Below are positions 1 to 8,221 of a DNA stretch of 64,000 bases, in pieces (within the stretch, counting starts at the first letter, position 1; each line of letters begins with the position of its first letter). Origin of the DNA: Candidatus Hydrogenedentota bacterium. Its GTDB lineage: Bacteria > Hydrogenedentota > Hydrogenedentia > Hydrogenedentales > SLHB01. Location: the NCBI GenBank assembly GCA_013359265.1, contig JABWCD010000009.1:1-64000 (forward strand), given 5' to 3'. The position numbers and the translations under genes were made by a program. The notes under the pieces are model-generated. The model saw only the letters and a program-made list of their open reading frames with translations, had not been told where the DNA came from and made no database searches.

Positions 1-427
1 AGTACCCTCCAAAGTGTTACTTCCACGGCCCGGCCCGATGAGCCGGACCGAATCCCTCGAAACAAAACCAGAGGATACAAAGGCAAACCGCGTGCCAGAA
101 CGCGTATGCTCTCTTAACATACTGATAATAAACATTTTACAAATAAACGAGCAGAAAAGACCCCAGCAACGCTGTGACGGAATTTGTCACTTGGCAGGGT
201 TGGGCGACAAATATTGTAACCGCGAAGGGTTGACAAGACTGCGCCAATCGTTTCCGTAGCCCAGTGCTCGAAACTTTCCAGCGCTGTGCGATCGCGGCTT
301 GCTTGGTCGCGGACGCTCGATGTCGTCGGAGTCAATCGGCGAATCGGCGGGCAATGATCGTTCGGCGGGTTGTAAAGGCGAAAGTTGTTAACATGGTACT
401 ACCCGTTCGACGATCGCGGCGGGATCC
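1..427. other. upstream region without a recognisable gene
   Basis: This stretch precedes the NRPS gene. The short open frames on both strands show no recognisable protein features and no convincing ribosome binding sites. The only local structure I see is a short inverted repeat, GTGAC and GTCAC, around 172-189. I could not identify a convincing promoter, although the NRPS promoter should lie in or just after this region. Confidence 0.5.
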
Positions 428-481
428 GTGTCAATCGCCGACCTGGTGTGCGGGGTTGGGCGCTCTCGTGTAAATTCGGAC

Positions 482-3400
482 ATGGGACGAAGTGGGAGGT
501 TTGGGTCAGTGGCAGTCACGGTACCGGTGGAAGAGCTTTATGCGAAATCCCGGCTGACCAGTGCGCAACTGGCGATCTGGCTGGGTCTGAAGCTTTACCC
601 CGACGTGCCAGTCCTTGACGCAGCCGCACTATACTTTCTACCGCCCGGCGCGCGCATTGATTGTTTTCAGTCGGCGTTTCAAAGATTAATCGACACCAGC
701 GACGCTTTTCGTACGATCATTGTCGAAGAGGACGGAATTCCGCAGCCCCGCGTTATCGAGCCGTTTTCGTACACGATGGATATTGTCGACGTATCGGGCC
801 ACGCCGATCCGATCGAGGCCGCGAAGGGATGGGCGCGCGAGCAATCCCTGCATGTCTTCGATTGCGCGCAACCGATGTTTCGAGCAATCTTGCTGAAGCT
901 GCGCCCGGATTTCCACGCGTGGTACTTCCACGTCAATCACCTGATTACCGACGCCTATTCGAGCGTGCTGACGGTGCAGCGGTTGAACAATCTGTACCGG
1001 CTTGCGATCGACGGCAAGTTGGATGGGCAGATTGCGTTCCCCCAGTACGCGGATTACGCGGCGGAAGAATTCGAGTCGCGCCAATCGAAACCGCCGGTGG
1101 AGGAGCTTACTTTCTGGCGCACCAAACTCGCCCGCCGGCTCGAACCCCCGGCGTTCTACGGGCGCACGCGCACGTCGAGCAATACCGCGCTGACGACGCG
1201 CGGAAAACTGCTTGGCGACGGAATCGCGCAGAAACTTCTCGGCATGCTCGACGATCCGCGCGTCGCGGGGAAGACGCCCGAGGCGACCCTGTTCAATCTA
1301 TTTGCGGCGGCGCTGTACGGATTGATGTACCGAATCAGCGGCAGCAGGGAACTCGCCATCGGGACGATGTACCACAATCGCCGCAACGACGCGGCTCGAG
1401 ACACCATCGGCGTATTCGTCGGCGCGTTGCCGTTGCGCGTTCGTATCGACGAAGGAGAGACATTTCTATCGCTCGCACGGAAAGTGCGCGCGGAAGCGGT
1501 GGAAAACCGCAAGAATGTCAACGGCGTTTTTCGCATGAGCCTCGACTATGGCGATTACGACGTGATGCTGAACGTACACGTCGCGCAGCCGGTGGGTTTG
1601 CTGGGTTACGAAGAGAACCTGCCCCACTGGGTGCGATCCGGGCACGGACGCGAAACGCTGGTGATTCACGCGTTTTACGTGCCCCAGTTGATGGATTATT
1701 TTGTCATCTTCGATTTGAACGACAGTGTGTTCGACGAGTACTTCCGCGAATGCGTCTCGCGGCATTTTTCGGCCATGCTTCGCGCGCTGGTGGACGATCT
1801 CGAACGCGAAATCGACGACGTAGATTTGCTGACGGACGACGAGCGCCATCGCGTGCTGGTCGAATTCAACGACACCGCGCGGCCCTATCCGGACATGACA
1901 ACGGCAAACGCGCTCATCGAGGCGCAGGCCCGCAACAGGCCCGATGCGATCGCCGTCGTGTGCGGCGAACACGTGTTGACATACGCGCAGTTGGACGCGC
2001 GCGCAAACCAACTCGCGCGGTACCTTCAATCGCTGTGCGTGAAGCATGAGGACCTGGTCGGCATTTGCACGACGCGTTCCGTCGAGATGGTCATCGCGGC
2101 GCTGGGCGTGATGAAGGCCGGGGGCGCCTACGTGCCCATCGATCCGGCGCAACCCGCCGAACGGTTGGCCTTCATGCTGAACGACAGCGGTGTCCGCGTG
2201 CTGCTCACGCTCGCGCCTCTCGCCGGCCGGTTCGCCGAGCGGTCCGCGCGGTGCGTGCTGCTCGATACCGATCGCGAGCGTATATCGCGCGAAGATTCCG
2301 GCCCAGTCGAATCGGCGTCCGGACCGGCGGCGTTGGCATACGCGATTTACACCTCGGGCTCGACGGGTTGGCCAAAGGGCACACTCATCGAACATCGCGG
2401 CTTATGCAATCTCATGCAAATGCAGGCGGCGACGTTCGAGATCACGCCGGCAAGCAGGGTGCTTCAGTTCGCGTCTTTCGGTTTTGACGCATCGGTATCG
2501 GAAATCTTCGTTACGTTGGGCGCGGGCGCGACGCTGTGCATTCCGCCCGAAGACGTCGTATTCGACCCGTGGGCGCTGGCGGCTTTTATACAGGAGCACG
2601 CAGTAACTATCGCCACGTTGCCGCCGGCCCTGCTGCGCCTCATGGATTCGAGCGGCGCGACGACGTTGCGCACTGTCGTGAGCGCGGGAGAGCGGTGTCC
2701 GCGCGAGGTGGTCGAGCGCTGGGCGCCCGGACGCCGCTTTGTGAACGGCTACGGGCCAACGGAAGCGACGGTGTGTGCGGCGATGGCAGTGTGCGACGCG
2801 GGCGCCGGCAATGCGCCCCCGATAGGACGCGCGCCAGACAACACGCAACTGTACGTGCTCGACCGGAAGATGCGTCCGGTGCCGTTGGGGACACCGGGTG
2901 AATTGCATATCGGCGGCGTGGGGCTTGCTCGCGGATATCTTGGACGCGCCGAATTGACTGCGGACCGGTTTGTCGCGAACCCGTTTGTTGATACGCCCGG
3001 CGCGCGCCTATACAAGACGGGTGACTGCGTCCGCTGCCGGCCGGATGGCCAAATCGAATTCATTGGGCGGATCGATAGTCAGGTCAAACTGCACGGGTAC
3101 CGCATCGAACTTTCTGAAATCGAGTCGGTGCTTGAATCGCACGCGCGCGTCAGGTCCGCCGCGGTGGTTGTGCGCGGCGAAGAAGGCAACGAACCGTACC
3201 TTGTTGCGTACATCGTTGCGGACGGGGGCGGGCGTCCCACTGTGTCCGAATTGCGCAGTCATGCGGGCCGGCGTGTCCCCCGTTACATGGTCCCATCGAT
3301 ATACACATTTGTCGACGAATTGCCGCTGACGGCAAGCGGAAAAGTCGACCGCGCGGCGCTGCCGAGTCCATCGCCACAACGCGATGACCCTGCCGGCGAA

Positions 3401-5983
3401 ATTGACGTGCCGCAATCCGACATCGAAAGGCGATTGGCAGCGATTTTCGCGACGGTCTTGCGCACAGATACGGTCGGCTTACACGATCACTTTTTCGAGC
3501 GTGGCGGCGACTCGATAGCGAGCATCCAACTGGCCGGTCTCGCGCGCGAAGCGGGCCTTGCCGTGTCGCCGAACCACCTGTTCGAGTACCCGACGGTTGC
3601 GTCGTTGGCCGCGGCCCTCTCGCGCGGCGTATTGGTCCACGCGGAACAAAGCCGCGTGACGGGCCGTGTTCCGTTAGCGCCCATCCAGAAGTGGTTTTTC
3701 GAAATCCCAAATCCAAACCCAAGTCATTGGAATCAAAGCGTGACATTGCGCGCGAACGCCCTCATCGATATCGACGTGTTGTCGCAAGCGATCGAAGCGG
3801 TCGTCGATCACCACGACATGCTGCGCGCGCGGTTTCGACGTGCGAGCGGAACCTGGGAGCAAGTAATCGCCGAACGCGGCGGCGCGCCGCCGGTTCAACT
3901 CGTGGATTTGTCGCAGGTGGACGACAAGCAATTGGCGGAATCGCGGGCGTCCGCCGAGGCGGACATCCAGGGCAGCCTCGACATCGAACGCGGGCCGGTG
4001 CTTCGCTTCGCGGTACTGCGTTTCGGGCGCGGCCGGCCCGACGCAGTCATCGCGGCCGTTCATCACCTCGTTATCGACGCGGTTTCGTGGCGTATCGTCC
4101 TGGAGGACCTCGAGCGCGCATACGACCAGATTATGCGCGGCGTGCCGAATACCTTCTTGCCAAAGACGACATCGTTCAAACACTGGTCGACCCGACTGAG
4201 CGCGCTTGCGGCGCACGATAGAACGGGCGTCGGCGCACGCTATTGGCGGGCCCACTGCGACGACCCAGCGCCCGCCATCCCGACCGAACTTGCCGCCGGC
4301 CCGAATTCCAGCGGATCAAGCTCGACACTGCACGTTGCTCTGGACGCGGACCGTGCCACAAAATTATTCGATCGCTTTAACCATGCAGACGGAGCGCACC
4401 TGCTCGATGCGCTGGCCGCAGGATTGGCGGGCGCGTTCGTCGAATGGACCGGAGGCGACGCGTTCGCATTCAACCTGGAAACACACGGACGCGAACATTC
4501 CTTCGATGACGTCGATCTCTCGCGTACCGTCGGCTGGTTTACGTCGCTCATACCGGTCCGCTTGCACATCGACGCGAACGCCGATACTCCGTCGCGCGTC
4601 GCGCACGTGGCGGCACAACTCCACGAAGCCCGGAAACACGCGTTGGACTTCGGCGTTCGGCGCTTTCTCGCTGATGATAATCCGGCCCGCAGCGACCTCC
4701 CACGATTCGCCGACGTGAGTTTCAATTACATGGGTGACATAGATCGGTTGTCGCCGGCGGGACGCCTGTTTACGACGGATTCCTTGTCGCAGAATTTTCG
4801 CGGCAACTATCATCCCGAGTCGGAGCGCGCGTGTCTGATAGAAATCAATGGTTTCGCGCACGACCGCACCCTGCATTTCTATTGGACCTACAGCGCCAAC
4901 CGACACCGCCCAGATACCATTGCGCGTCTCGCGAACACGTTTATTCAACAACTCGAGACAATCGCGGACGCCCACGTCGGCGCGCCGGCTCCGCCGAAGA
5001 GCATTGCCGAAACGTTCAATTTCGCGGAGATGGGTACGCTGATTCCGATTAAGCCAACGGGATCGCGTCCCCCATTCTTCTGTGTACCGGGCGGTGGCGG
5101 CGTCGTCTTTCCGTTCTACAACCTGGTGCCATATCTCGACGCCGATCAGCCGCTTTACGGTCTGCAGGACCCGAGCCTAGACGAAAACGTCGCCCCATTC
5201 GAACGGGTCGAGGACCTCGCGGCGTTTTACCTGGATCGCATGCGTTCGGTGCAACCGCACGGGCCCTACTACGTCGCCGGCTGGTCCTTCGGCGGGGCAG
5301 TCGCGTACGAGATCGCACAACAAGCCGTCCACGCGGGCGAAGACGTCGCGCTCGTAGCAATCATGGACCAACTGGCGCCTCCCCTGCTCGAGACCCGCGG
5401 TACGTTGCGCCAGCGTCTCGGCAAGATCGTCCCGGCGATCGCCGTGCTCGGGCGCACGGTAAAGGGCAGTTTTCCGTACGTGCGCGACGGGCTCTATCTC
5501 GTCTTTAGCCGCGACCGTCAAAACGGAAATGGCGGCGCCGGCAGAATCTCGCTCGTCGACTACTTCACATGGGCTTGGCGTGACGCCTTGTTCAAATCGT
5601 TCCTGCAGCAGGCCGACATCGCGCGCGTGGCCGTGGCGGACTCGAGTTACGTGAAGTTCAAACAACCGGCGACCATGCGCGTCATGTACGTGTTGCGCTC
5701 GCACGTGCGCGCACTCAAATTCTACCGGGCCCGGCCGTTCCCCGGTGTCGTCGACGTCTTCCGCTCTATCGACGATTGGAAAGACCTAAAACTGGACGAC
5801 GACGAGGATCTGGGATGGGGTGCGCTCGCGGAAGGCGGCATACGGGTCCATCGCATCAGTGGGAGCCACGTCACGCTCATGCGCAAACCACACATCTTTG
5901 AGTTTGCGCACAACCTTAACGAGCGACTGCGCGAAACGCAGCCCGCGAAGCGCTACGACGGAGTTTCTTCGGCGATTAGGTAA
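482..5983 (+). CDS. single-module non-ribosomal peptide synthetase (C-A-PCP-E-TE)
   Basis: A one-module assembly line of about 1833 residues from the ATG at 482; an in-frame GTG at 428 would add 18 residues. The domains in order are: condensation (about 20-440; active-site motif NHLITDA, so the second, catalytic His is kept and the first His is Asn); adenylation (about 475-960; YTSGSTGWPKG, FGFDAS, NGYGPTE, LYKTGD, ASGKVDR); carrier protein (GGDS near 1007, phosphopantetheine Ser); epimerisation (about 1060-1500; HHLVIDAVSW, FNYMGD); and a type I thioesterase (about 1520-1825; GWSFGG nucleophile and a C-terminal GSHVTL His). Reading the specificity code by hand against GrsA gives D-A-S-T-V-A-G-V-C-K, close to published tyrosine-type codes. 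Inference: it joins an acyl donor or free substrate to an aromatic amino acid, inverts it to D and releases it. No phosphopantetheinyl transferase, transporter or second NRPS lies nearby, so the product and donor are unknown. Confidence 0.93.
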   Translation: MGRSGRFGSVAVTVPVEELYAKSRLTSAQLAIWLGLKLYPDVPVLDAAALYFLPPGARIDCFQSAFQRLIDTSDAFRTIIVEEDGIPQPRVIEPFSYTMDIVDVSGHADPIEAAKGWAREQSLHVFDCAQPMFRAILLKLRPDFHAWYFHVNHLITDAYSSVLTVQRLNNLYRLAIDGKLDGQIAFPQYADYAAEEFESRQSKPPVEELTFWRTKLARRLEPPAFYGRTRTSSNTALTTRGKLLGDGIAQKLLGMLDDPRVAGKTPEATLFNLFAAALYGLMYRISGSRELAIGTMYHNRRNDAARDTIGVFVGALPLRVRIDEGETFLSLARKVRAEAVENRKNVNGVFRMSLDYGDYDVMLNVHVAQPVGLLGYEENLPHWVRSGHGRETLVIHAFYVPQLMDYFVIFDLNDSVFDEYFRECVSRHFSAMLRALVDDLEREIDDVDLLTDDERHRVLVEFNDTARPYPDMTTANALIEAQARNRPDAIAVVCGEHVLTYAQLDARANQLARYLQSLCVKHEDLVGICTTRSVEMVIAALGVMKAGGAYVPIDPAQPAERLAFMLNDSGVRVLLTLAPLAGRFAERSARCVLLDTDRERISREDSGPVESASGPAALAYAIYTSGSTGWPKGTLIEHRGLCNLMQMQAATFEITPASRVLQFASFGFDASVSEIFVTLGAGATLCIPPEDVVFDPWALAAFIQEHAVTIATLPPALLRLMDSSGATTLRTVVSAGERCPREVVERWAPGRRFVNGYGPTEATVCAAMAVCDAGAGNAPPIGRAPDNTQLYVLDRKMRPVPLGTPGELHIGGVGLARGYLGRAELTADRFVANPFVDTPGARLYKTGDCVRCRPDGQIEFIGRIDSQVKLHGYRIELSEIESVLESHARVRSAAVVVRGEEGNEPYLVAYIVADGGGRPTVSELRSHAGRRVPRYMVPSIYTFVDELPLTASGKVDRAALPSPSPQRDDPAGEIDVPQSDIERRLAAIFATVLRTDTVGLHDHFFERGGDSIASIQLAGLAREAGLAVSPNHLFEYPTVASLAAALSRGVLVHAEQSRVTGRVPLAPIQKWFFEIPNPNPSHWNQSVTLRANALIDIDVLSQAIEAVVDHHDMLRARFRRASGTWEQVIAERGGAPPVQLVDLSQVDDKQLAESRASAEADIQGSLDIERGPVLRFAVLRFGRGRPDAVIAAVHHLVIDAVSWRIVLEDLERAYDQIMRGVPNTFLPKTTSFKHWSTRLSALAAHDRTGVGARYWRAHCDDPAPAIPTELAAGPNSSGSSSTLHVALDADRATKLFDRFNHADGAHLLDALAAGLAGAFVEWTGGDAFAFNLETHGREHSFDDVDLSRTVGWFTSLIPVRLHIDANADTPSRVAHVAAQLHEARKHALDFGVRRFLADDNPARSDLPRFADVSFNYMGDIDRLSPAGRLFTTDSLSQNFRGNYHPESERACLIEINGFAHDRTLHFYWTYSANRHRPDTIARLANTFIQQLETIADAHVGAPAPPKSIAETFNFAEMGTLIPIKPTGSRPPFFCVPGGGGVVFPFYNLVPYLDADQPLYGLQDPSLDENVAPFERVEDLAAFYLDRMRSVQPHGPYYVAGWSFGGAVAYEIAQQAVHAGEDVALVAIMDQLAPPLLETRGTLRQRLGKIVPAIAVLGRTVKGSFPYVRDGLYLVFSRDRQNGNGGAGRISLVDYFTWAWRDALFKSFLQQADIARVAVADSSYVKFKQPATMRVMYVLRSHVRALKFYRARPFPGVVDVFRSIDDWKDLKLDDDEDLGWGALAEGGIRVHRISGSHVTLMRKPHIFEFAHNLNERLRETQPAKRYDGVSSAIR

Positions 5984-6303
5984 ATGCGAGAGCGAAGAGA
6001 ACCACGAGCATAAGGAGCGCTACGCCGATTCCCCAGCTCGAGTTGTATCCCCACGATCCGCCGCTTCCAAATGTAAATCGGTAACAGTCCATTTCGACAA
6101 CCATGTTCGCGTGCAGTCCACGCGCCCGGCTCCTTCCCTATTATCCAACATTTCGGCCCCGCGCGTATCTTTCCGCGAAATGATTCCTGCCAGGAGGAAT
6201 CTGCCGCTGGCTGGAAATAAGTGCCGTAGTGAACGGACACCGAACCGCAAGTACATACTACATAACTAATTTGTTTTCATATACTTATGAGATAAGCACG
6301 GAT

Positions 6304-6319
6304 AGGCATGCACATTGCG
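6304..6319 (+). promoter_or_regulatory. candidate sigma-54 promoter of the flagellar operon
   Basis: The site reads AGGCATGCACATTGCG. The invariant GG (6305-6306) and GC (6317-6318) are separated by exactly 10 bases, and flanking positions fit the TGGCAYG-N4-TTGC consensus well. It lies about 105 bases before the flgB start, and flagellar basal-body operons are often RpoN-dependent. No enhancer-binding protein gene is in the window, so the regulator is unknown. Confidence 0.6.
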
Positions 6320-6368
6320 TCAGCGAATGGCGAGAGTCTTTTGACGGAGAGACTTTCACAGGTGGTGG

Positions 6369-6390
6369 GGCGACCCGGACGCGGGTCGCC
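6369..6390 (+). promoter_or_regulatory. hairpin in the flgB leader
   Basis: GGCGACCCG and CGGGTCGCC form a perfect 9-bp stem with a 4-base loop, followed by a short T-containing stretch. It sits between the candidate sigma-54 promoter and flgB. It could terminate read-through from the NRPS gene or act as a leader structure. The sequence does not decide between these. Confidence 0.5.
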
Positions 6391-6422
6391 TCGCTTTACG
6401 AAATCACTTGACGGAGACGACG

Positions 6423-6815
6423 GTGGCCTTTGAGGGTGTAAGCAGTGTTCGCTTGTTACAGGACGCGATGCGCGTGTGTGTCCAGAACCACACGGTCATC
6501 GCGAACAACATTGCGAACGCGGACACCCCGAATTTTACCCCGTCGAAACTCGATTTTCAGGGTACTCTGCAAGAGACCTTAGGGGGGCGCGGCCGTTTCT
6601 CCCTCCGCAAGACTCAGGCCCGCCACCTTGACATTTCCCGCGAAATTCCGCGTTTTGAGCATATTGCACTTTCGAGCAAGAATGACTACAATAAAGTCGA
6701 CCTAGAACAAGAGATGGCCGATCTTTCCGAAAATACCGGAAAGTACACAATATATGGTAGTCTCTTGGTCAAGCAGTTTAAGCAGGCCAAGGACATGTTG
6801 GCGGGCCTTCGGTAG
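6423..6815 (+). CDS. flgB: flagellar basal-body rod protein FlgB
   Basis: A proximal rod subunit of the flagellum, 130 residues, the usual size for FlgB. The N-terminal helix with NNIANADTPNF is the rod/hook family signature, and the C-terminal helix (about 95-130, KYTIYGSLLVKQFKQ) completes the coiled coil that all rod proteins share. I chose GTG 6423 because a GGAGACGA ribosome binding site precedes it; an in-frame TTG at 6408 has no better support. It is the first gene of a long co-directional flagellar operon and is followed 38 bases later by flgC. Confidence 0.93.
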   Translation: MAFEGVSSVRLLQDAMRVCVQNHTVIANNIANADTPNFTPSKLDFQGTLQETLGGRGRFSLRKTQARHLDISREIPRFEHIALSSKNDYNKVDLEQEMADLSENTGKYTIYGSLLVKQFKQAKDMLAGLR

Positions 6816-6853
6816 GGGAGTGCGAAGCGGTTGATGCGTAAAGGGTTTCGCTC

Positions 6854-7273
6854 GTGCTAGAAGCGGTTTCGGCAAAAGAGATTGCGGTCAGCGGCCTCAA
6901 GGCCCAGCGTACCCGCATGAATCTTATCGCGAACAACATCGCCAACGCCCTCACCCCCACGACCGCCAAGGGCGGGGCATTCCGTCGGCAACTGGCCATT
7001 CTCAGCGGCGAAGGCATCAAGAGCGGCATCCTGCCGAACAAGCTTGGCGTAAAGGTCGAGCGCGTAATGTCCGACCCGTCGCCATTCCGGCAGGTTTACG
7101 AACCGAGTAATCCGTATGCAAACGCGGACGGATACGTCGAGTATCCAAACGTTGACCTTGCGGTGGAGATGGCGGACCTGGTTTCGGCCCAGCGCGCATA
7201 CGAGGCGAACATCGCTGTAATCGTTTCGAGCCGGCGTATGGCGCAGAAAGCGCTCGAGATAATTCAGGTGTAA
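6854..7273 (+). CDS. flgC: flagellar basal-body rod protein FlgC
   Basis: A proximal rod subunit of 139 residues starting at GTG. The rod family motif NLIANNIANA is near residues 23-32, and a C-terminal helix with NVDLAVEMADLVSAQRAYEAN is diagnostic for FlgC and related axial proteins. The order flgB-flgC-fliE is the standard rod/MS-ring junction set. A short run of imperfect 9-base repeats begins seven bases after its stop codon. Confidence 0.95.
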   Translation: MLEAVSAKEIAVSGLKAQRTRMNLIANNIANALTPTTAKGGAFRRQLAILSGEGIKSGILPNKLGVKVERVMSDPSPFRQVYEPSNPYANADGYVEYPNVDLAVEMADLVSAQRAYEANIAVIVSSRRMAQKALEIIQV

Positions 7274-7280
7274 GGAAAGT

Positions 7281-7307
7281 GGAACGGACGTAACGGACAA
7301 GAGGGAC
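7281..7307. repeat. three imperfect 9-base tandem units after flgC
   Basis: GGAACGGAC, GTAACGGAC and AAGAGGGAC follow each other directly downstream of the flgC stop. They resemble, in placement, the short-unit arrays next to the four-helix-bundle genes, but no facing arm is present. A small GGGGC-gaca-GCCCC hairpin follows at about 7312-7325. Three units could arise by chance, so this is a weak repeat call. Confidence 0.35.
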
Positions 7308-7353
7308 TTGAAGGGGCGACAGCCCCAAGGGACCCATGAGTTTGTAAATCAAA

Positions 7354-7674
7354 ATGGCTGACCCACTCAACATCAGCGGCATCACCCCAGGGCGGATCGA
7401 GATCGATCCGTCCAAGATGCGGACGCCCGCGCCATCGTCTGCGCCGGTTGAGGGCAAATCATTCAAGGACGTACTTGCCGATTCAATCGGTGAAGTGCAA
7501 CGCCTGCAGTCCGAGGCGGACACGACAATCAAGAAACTGGTGTCCGGCGAAATCAAAGACGTTACGGAAGCCATGGTCGCCGTTGAGAAGGCAGACGTGT
7601 CGTTTCAAACGATGATGGCCGTGCGTAACAAGATAGTGGCCGCGTACGAAGAGATTATGCGGATGCAGGTATAG
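7354..7674 (+). CDS. fliE: flagellar hook-basal body complex protein FliE
   Basis: FliE is the adaptor that joins the MS ring to the rod. The protein has 106 residues, normal for the family, and the conserved C-terminal half reads ADVSFQTMMAVRNKIVAAYE with the terminal EIMRMQV, a near-invariant FliE ending. The N-terminal 35 residues are Pro- and Ser-rich and less typical. It lies between flgC and the FliF-related genes. The leader between flgC and fliE (about 80 bases) holds the small repeat and hairpin noted separately. Confidence 0.93.
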   Translation: MADPLNISGITPGRIEIDPSKMRTPAPSSAPVEGKSFKDVLADSIGEVQRLQSEADTTIKKLVSGEIKDVTEAMVAVEKADVSFQTMMAVRNKIVAAYEEIMRMQV

Positions 7675-7722
7675 CAGTGCGGCGCCGGGCTGTCCGGCGC
7701 CGAACGAACGAGAGACAGGCCT

Positions 7723-8166
7723 GTGAGTATTCTCCGTCGACTCAAGGCCGGCATCGAGGCCCAGTGGCGCGCATTGCCACTGTGCGATCGGCGCCGGTGC
7801 ATGCTGGTATCGGTTCTGGTGCCTCTGGCGGCCGTTACCGCCTACGACGCGCGCCCGCGATCGGACGAGTTCGAGGCCTTGGCCTCGGGGCTGACATCGT
7901 CGGAATCGAGCGCGGTGCTCGGGCACCTCGAAAACCGGCACGTTCCCTACGTTTTGATGGACGGCGGGCAGACTGTGATGGTGCCGGCCACCCAGCGCGC
8001 GGAGTTGACAGTTGAATTGACTCGATTGGCCCTGATGCGGGACGGGCTGTTTCCCGCTGGCGGGGACATAGGCCTGAGGGCGGACCGAACGACGCGGGAA
8101 ATGGAATTGGCGGACTGGAATCGTCCCCGTGCGCAGGCGCAGGCACGCGGTGCTTCGGAGCAGTAA
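7723..8166 (+). CDS. FliF N-terminal-domain-only paralogue (possible remnant)
   Basis: This 147-residue product from GTG 7723 resembles only the N-terminal part of the MS-ring protein FliF. A hydrophobic segment (about 27-40) is followed by a region that aligns by eye with the first ring-building motif of the neighbouring full-length FliF: SGL-x5-9-AVLGHLENRHVPYVL here against SGL...AVQSRLDQEGVPWQL there, then VMVPATQRAEL against IKVPLQHRSDM. The protein ends soon after, so the other ring motifs and the FliG-binding tail are missing. It is either a decayed duplication of fliF or a small partner of the MS ring. The frame is intact, the gene has GC-rich coding bias and it sits inside the operon, which argues against simple junk. 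Confidence 0.7.
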   Translation: MSILRRLKAGIEAQWRALPLCDRRRCMLVSVLVPLAAVTAYDARPRSDEFEALASGLTSSESSAVLGHLENRHVPYVLMDGGQTVMVPATQRAELTVELTRLALMRDGLFPAGGDIGLRADRTTREMELADWNRPRAQAQARGASEQ

Positions 8167-8221
8167 CGCAGTTACGAACACACACGCGAATAAGCGCTGA
8201 AATGCAGTAAGGGGAACAGCC

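Larger units (their letters stand above)
5984..6422. other. NRPS-flgB intergenic region
   Basis: This gap of about 440 bases holds no credible gene. The part from about 6230 to 6300 is AT-richer than its surroundings. It contains the sigma-54-like promoter and the hairpin listed separately, so it is mainly the control region for the flagellar operon and probably also the NRPS 3' end. Confidence 0.6.

Noticed and set aside
172-189. CRP-like palindrome TGTGA...TCACT
   Set aside because: The spacer is 9 bases instead of 6 and no promoter is placed next to it.
3697-3735. AAATCC/AAACCC-like units inside the NRPS gene
   Set aside because: Only a few imperfect units, inside well-conserved coding sequence at the PCP-E linker, with no facing arm. 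Chance is sufficient.
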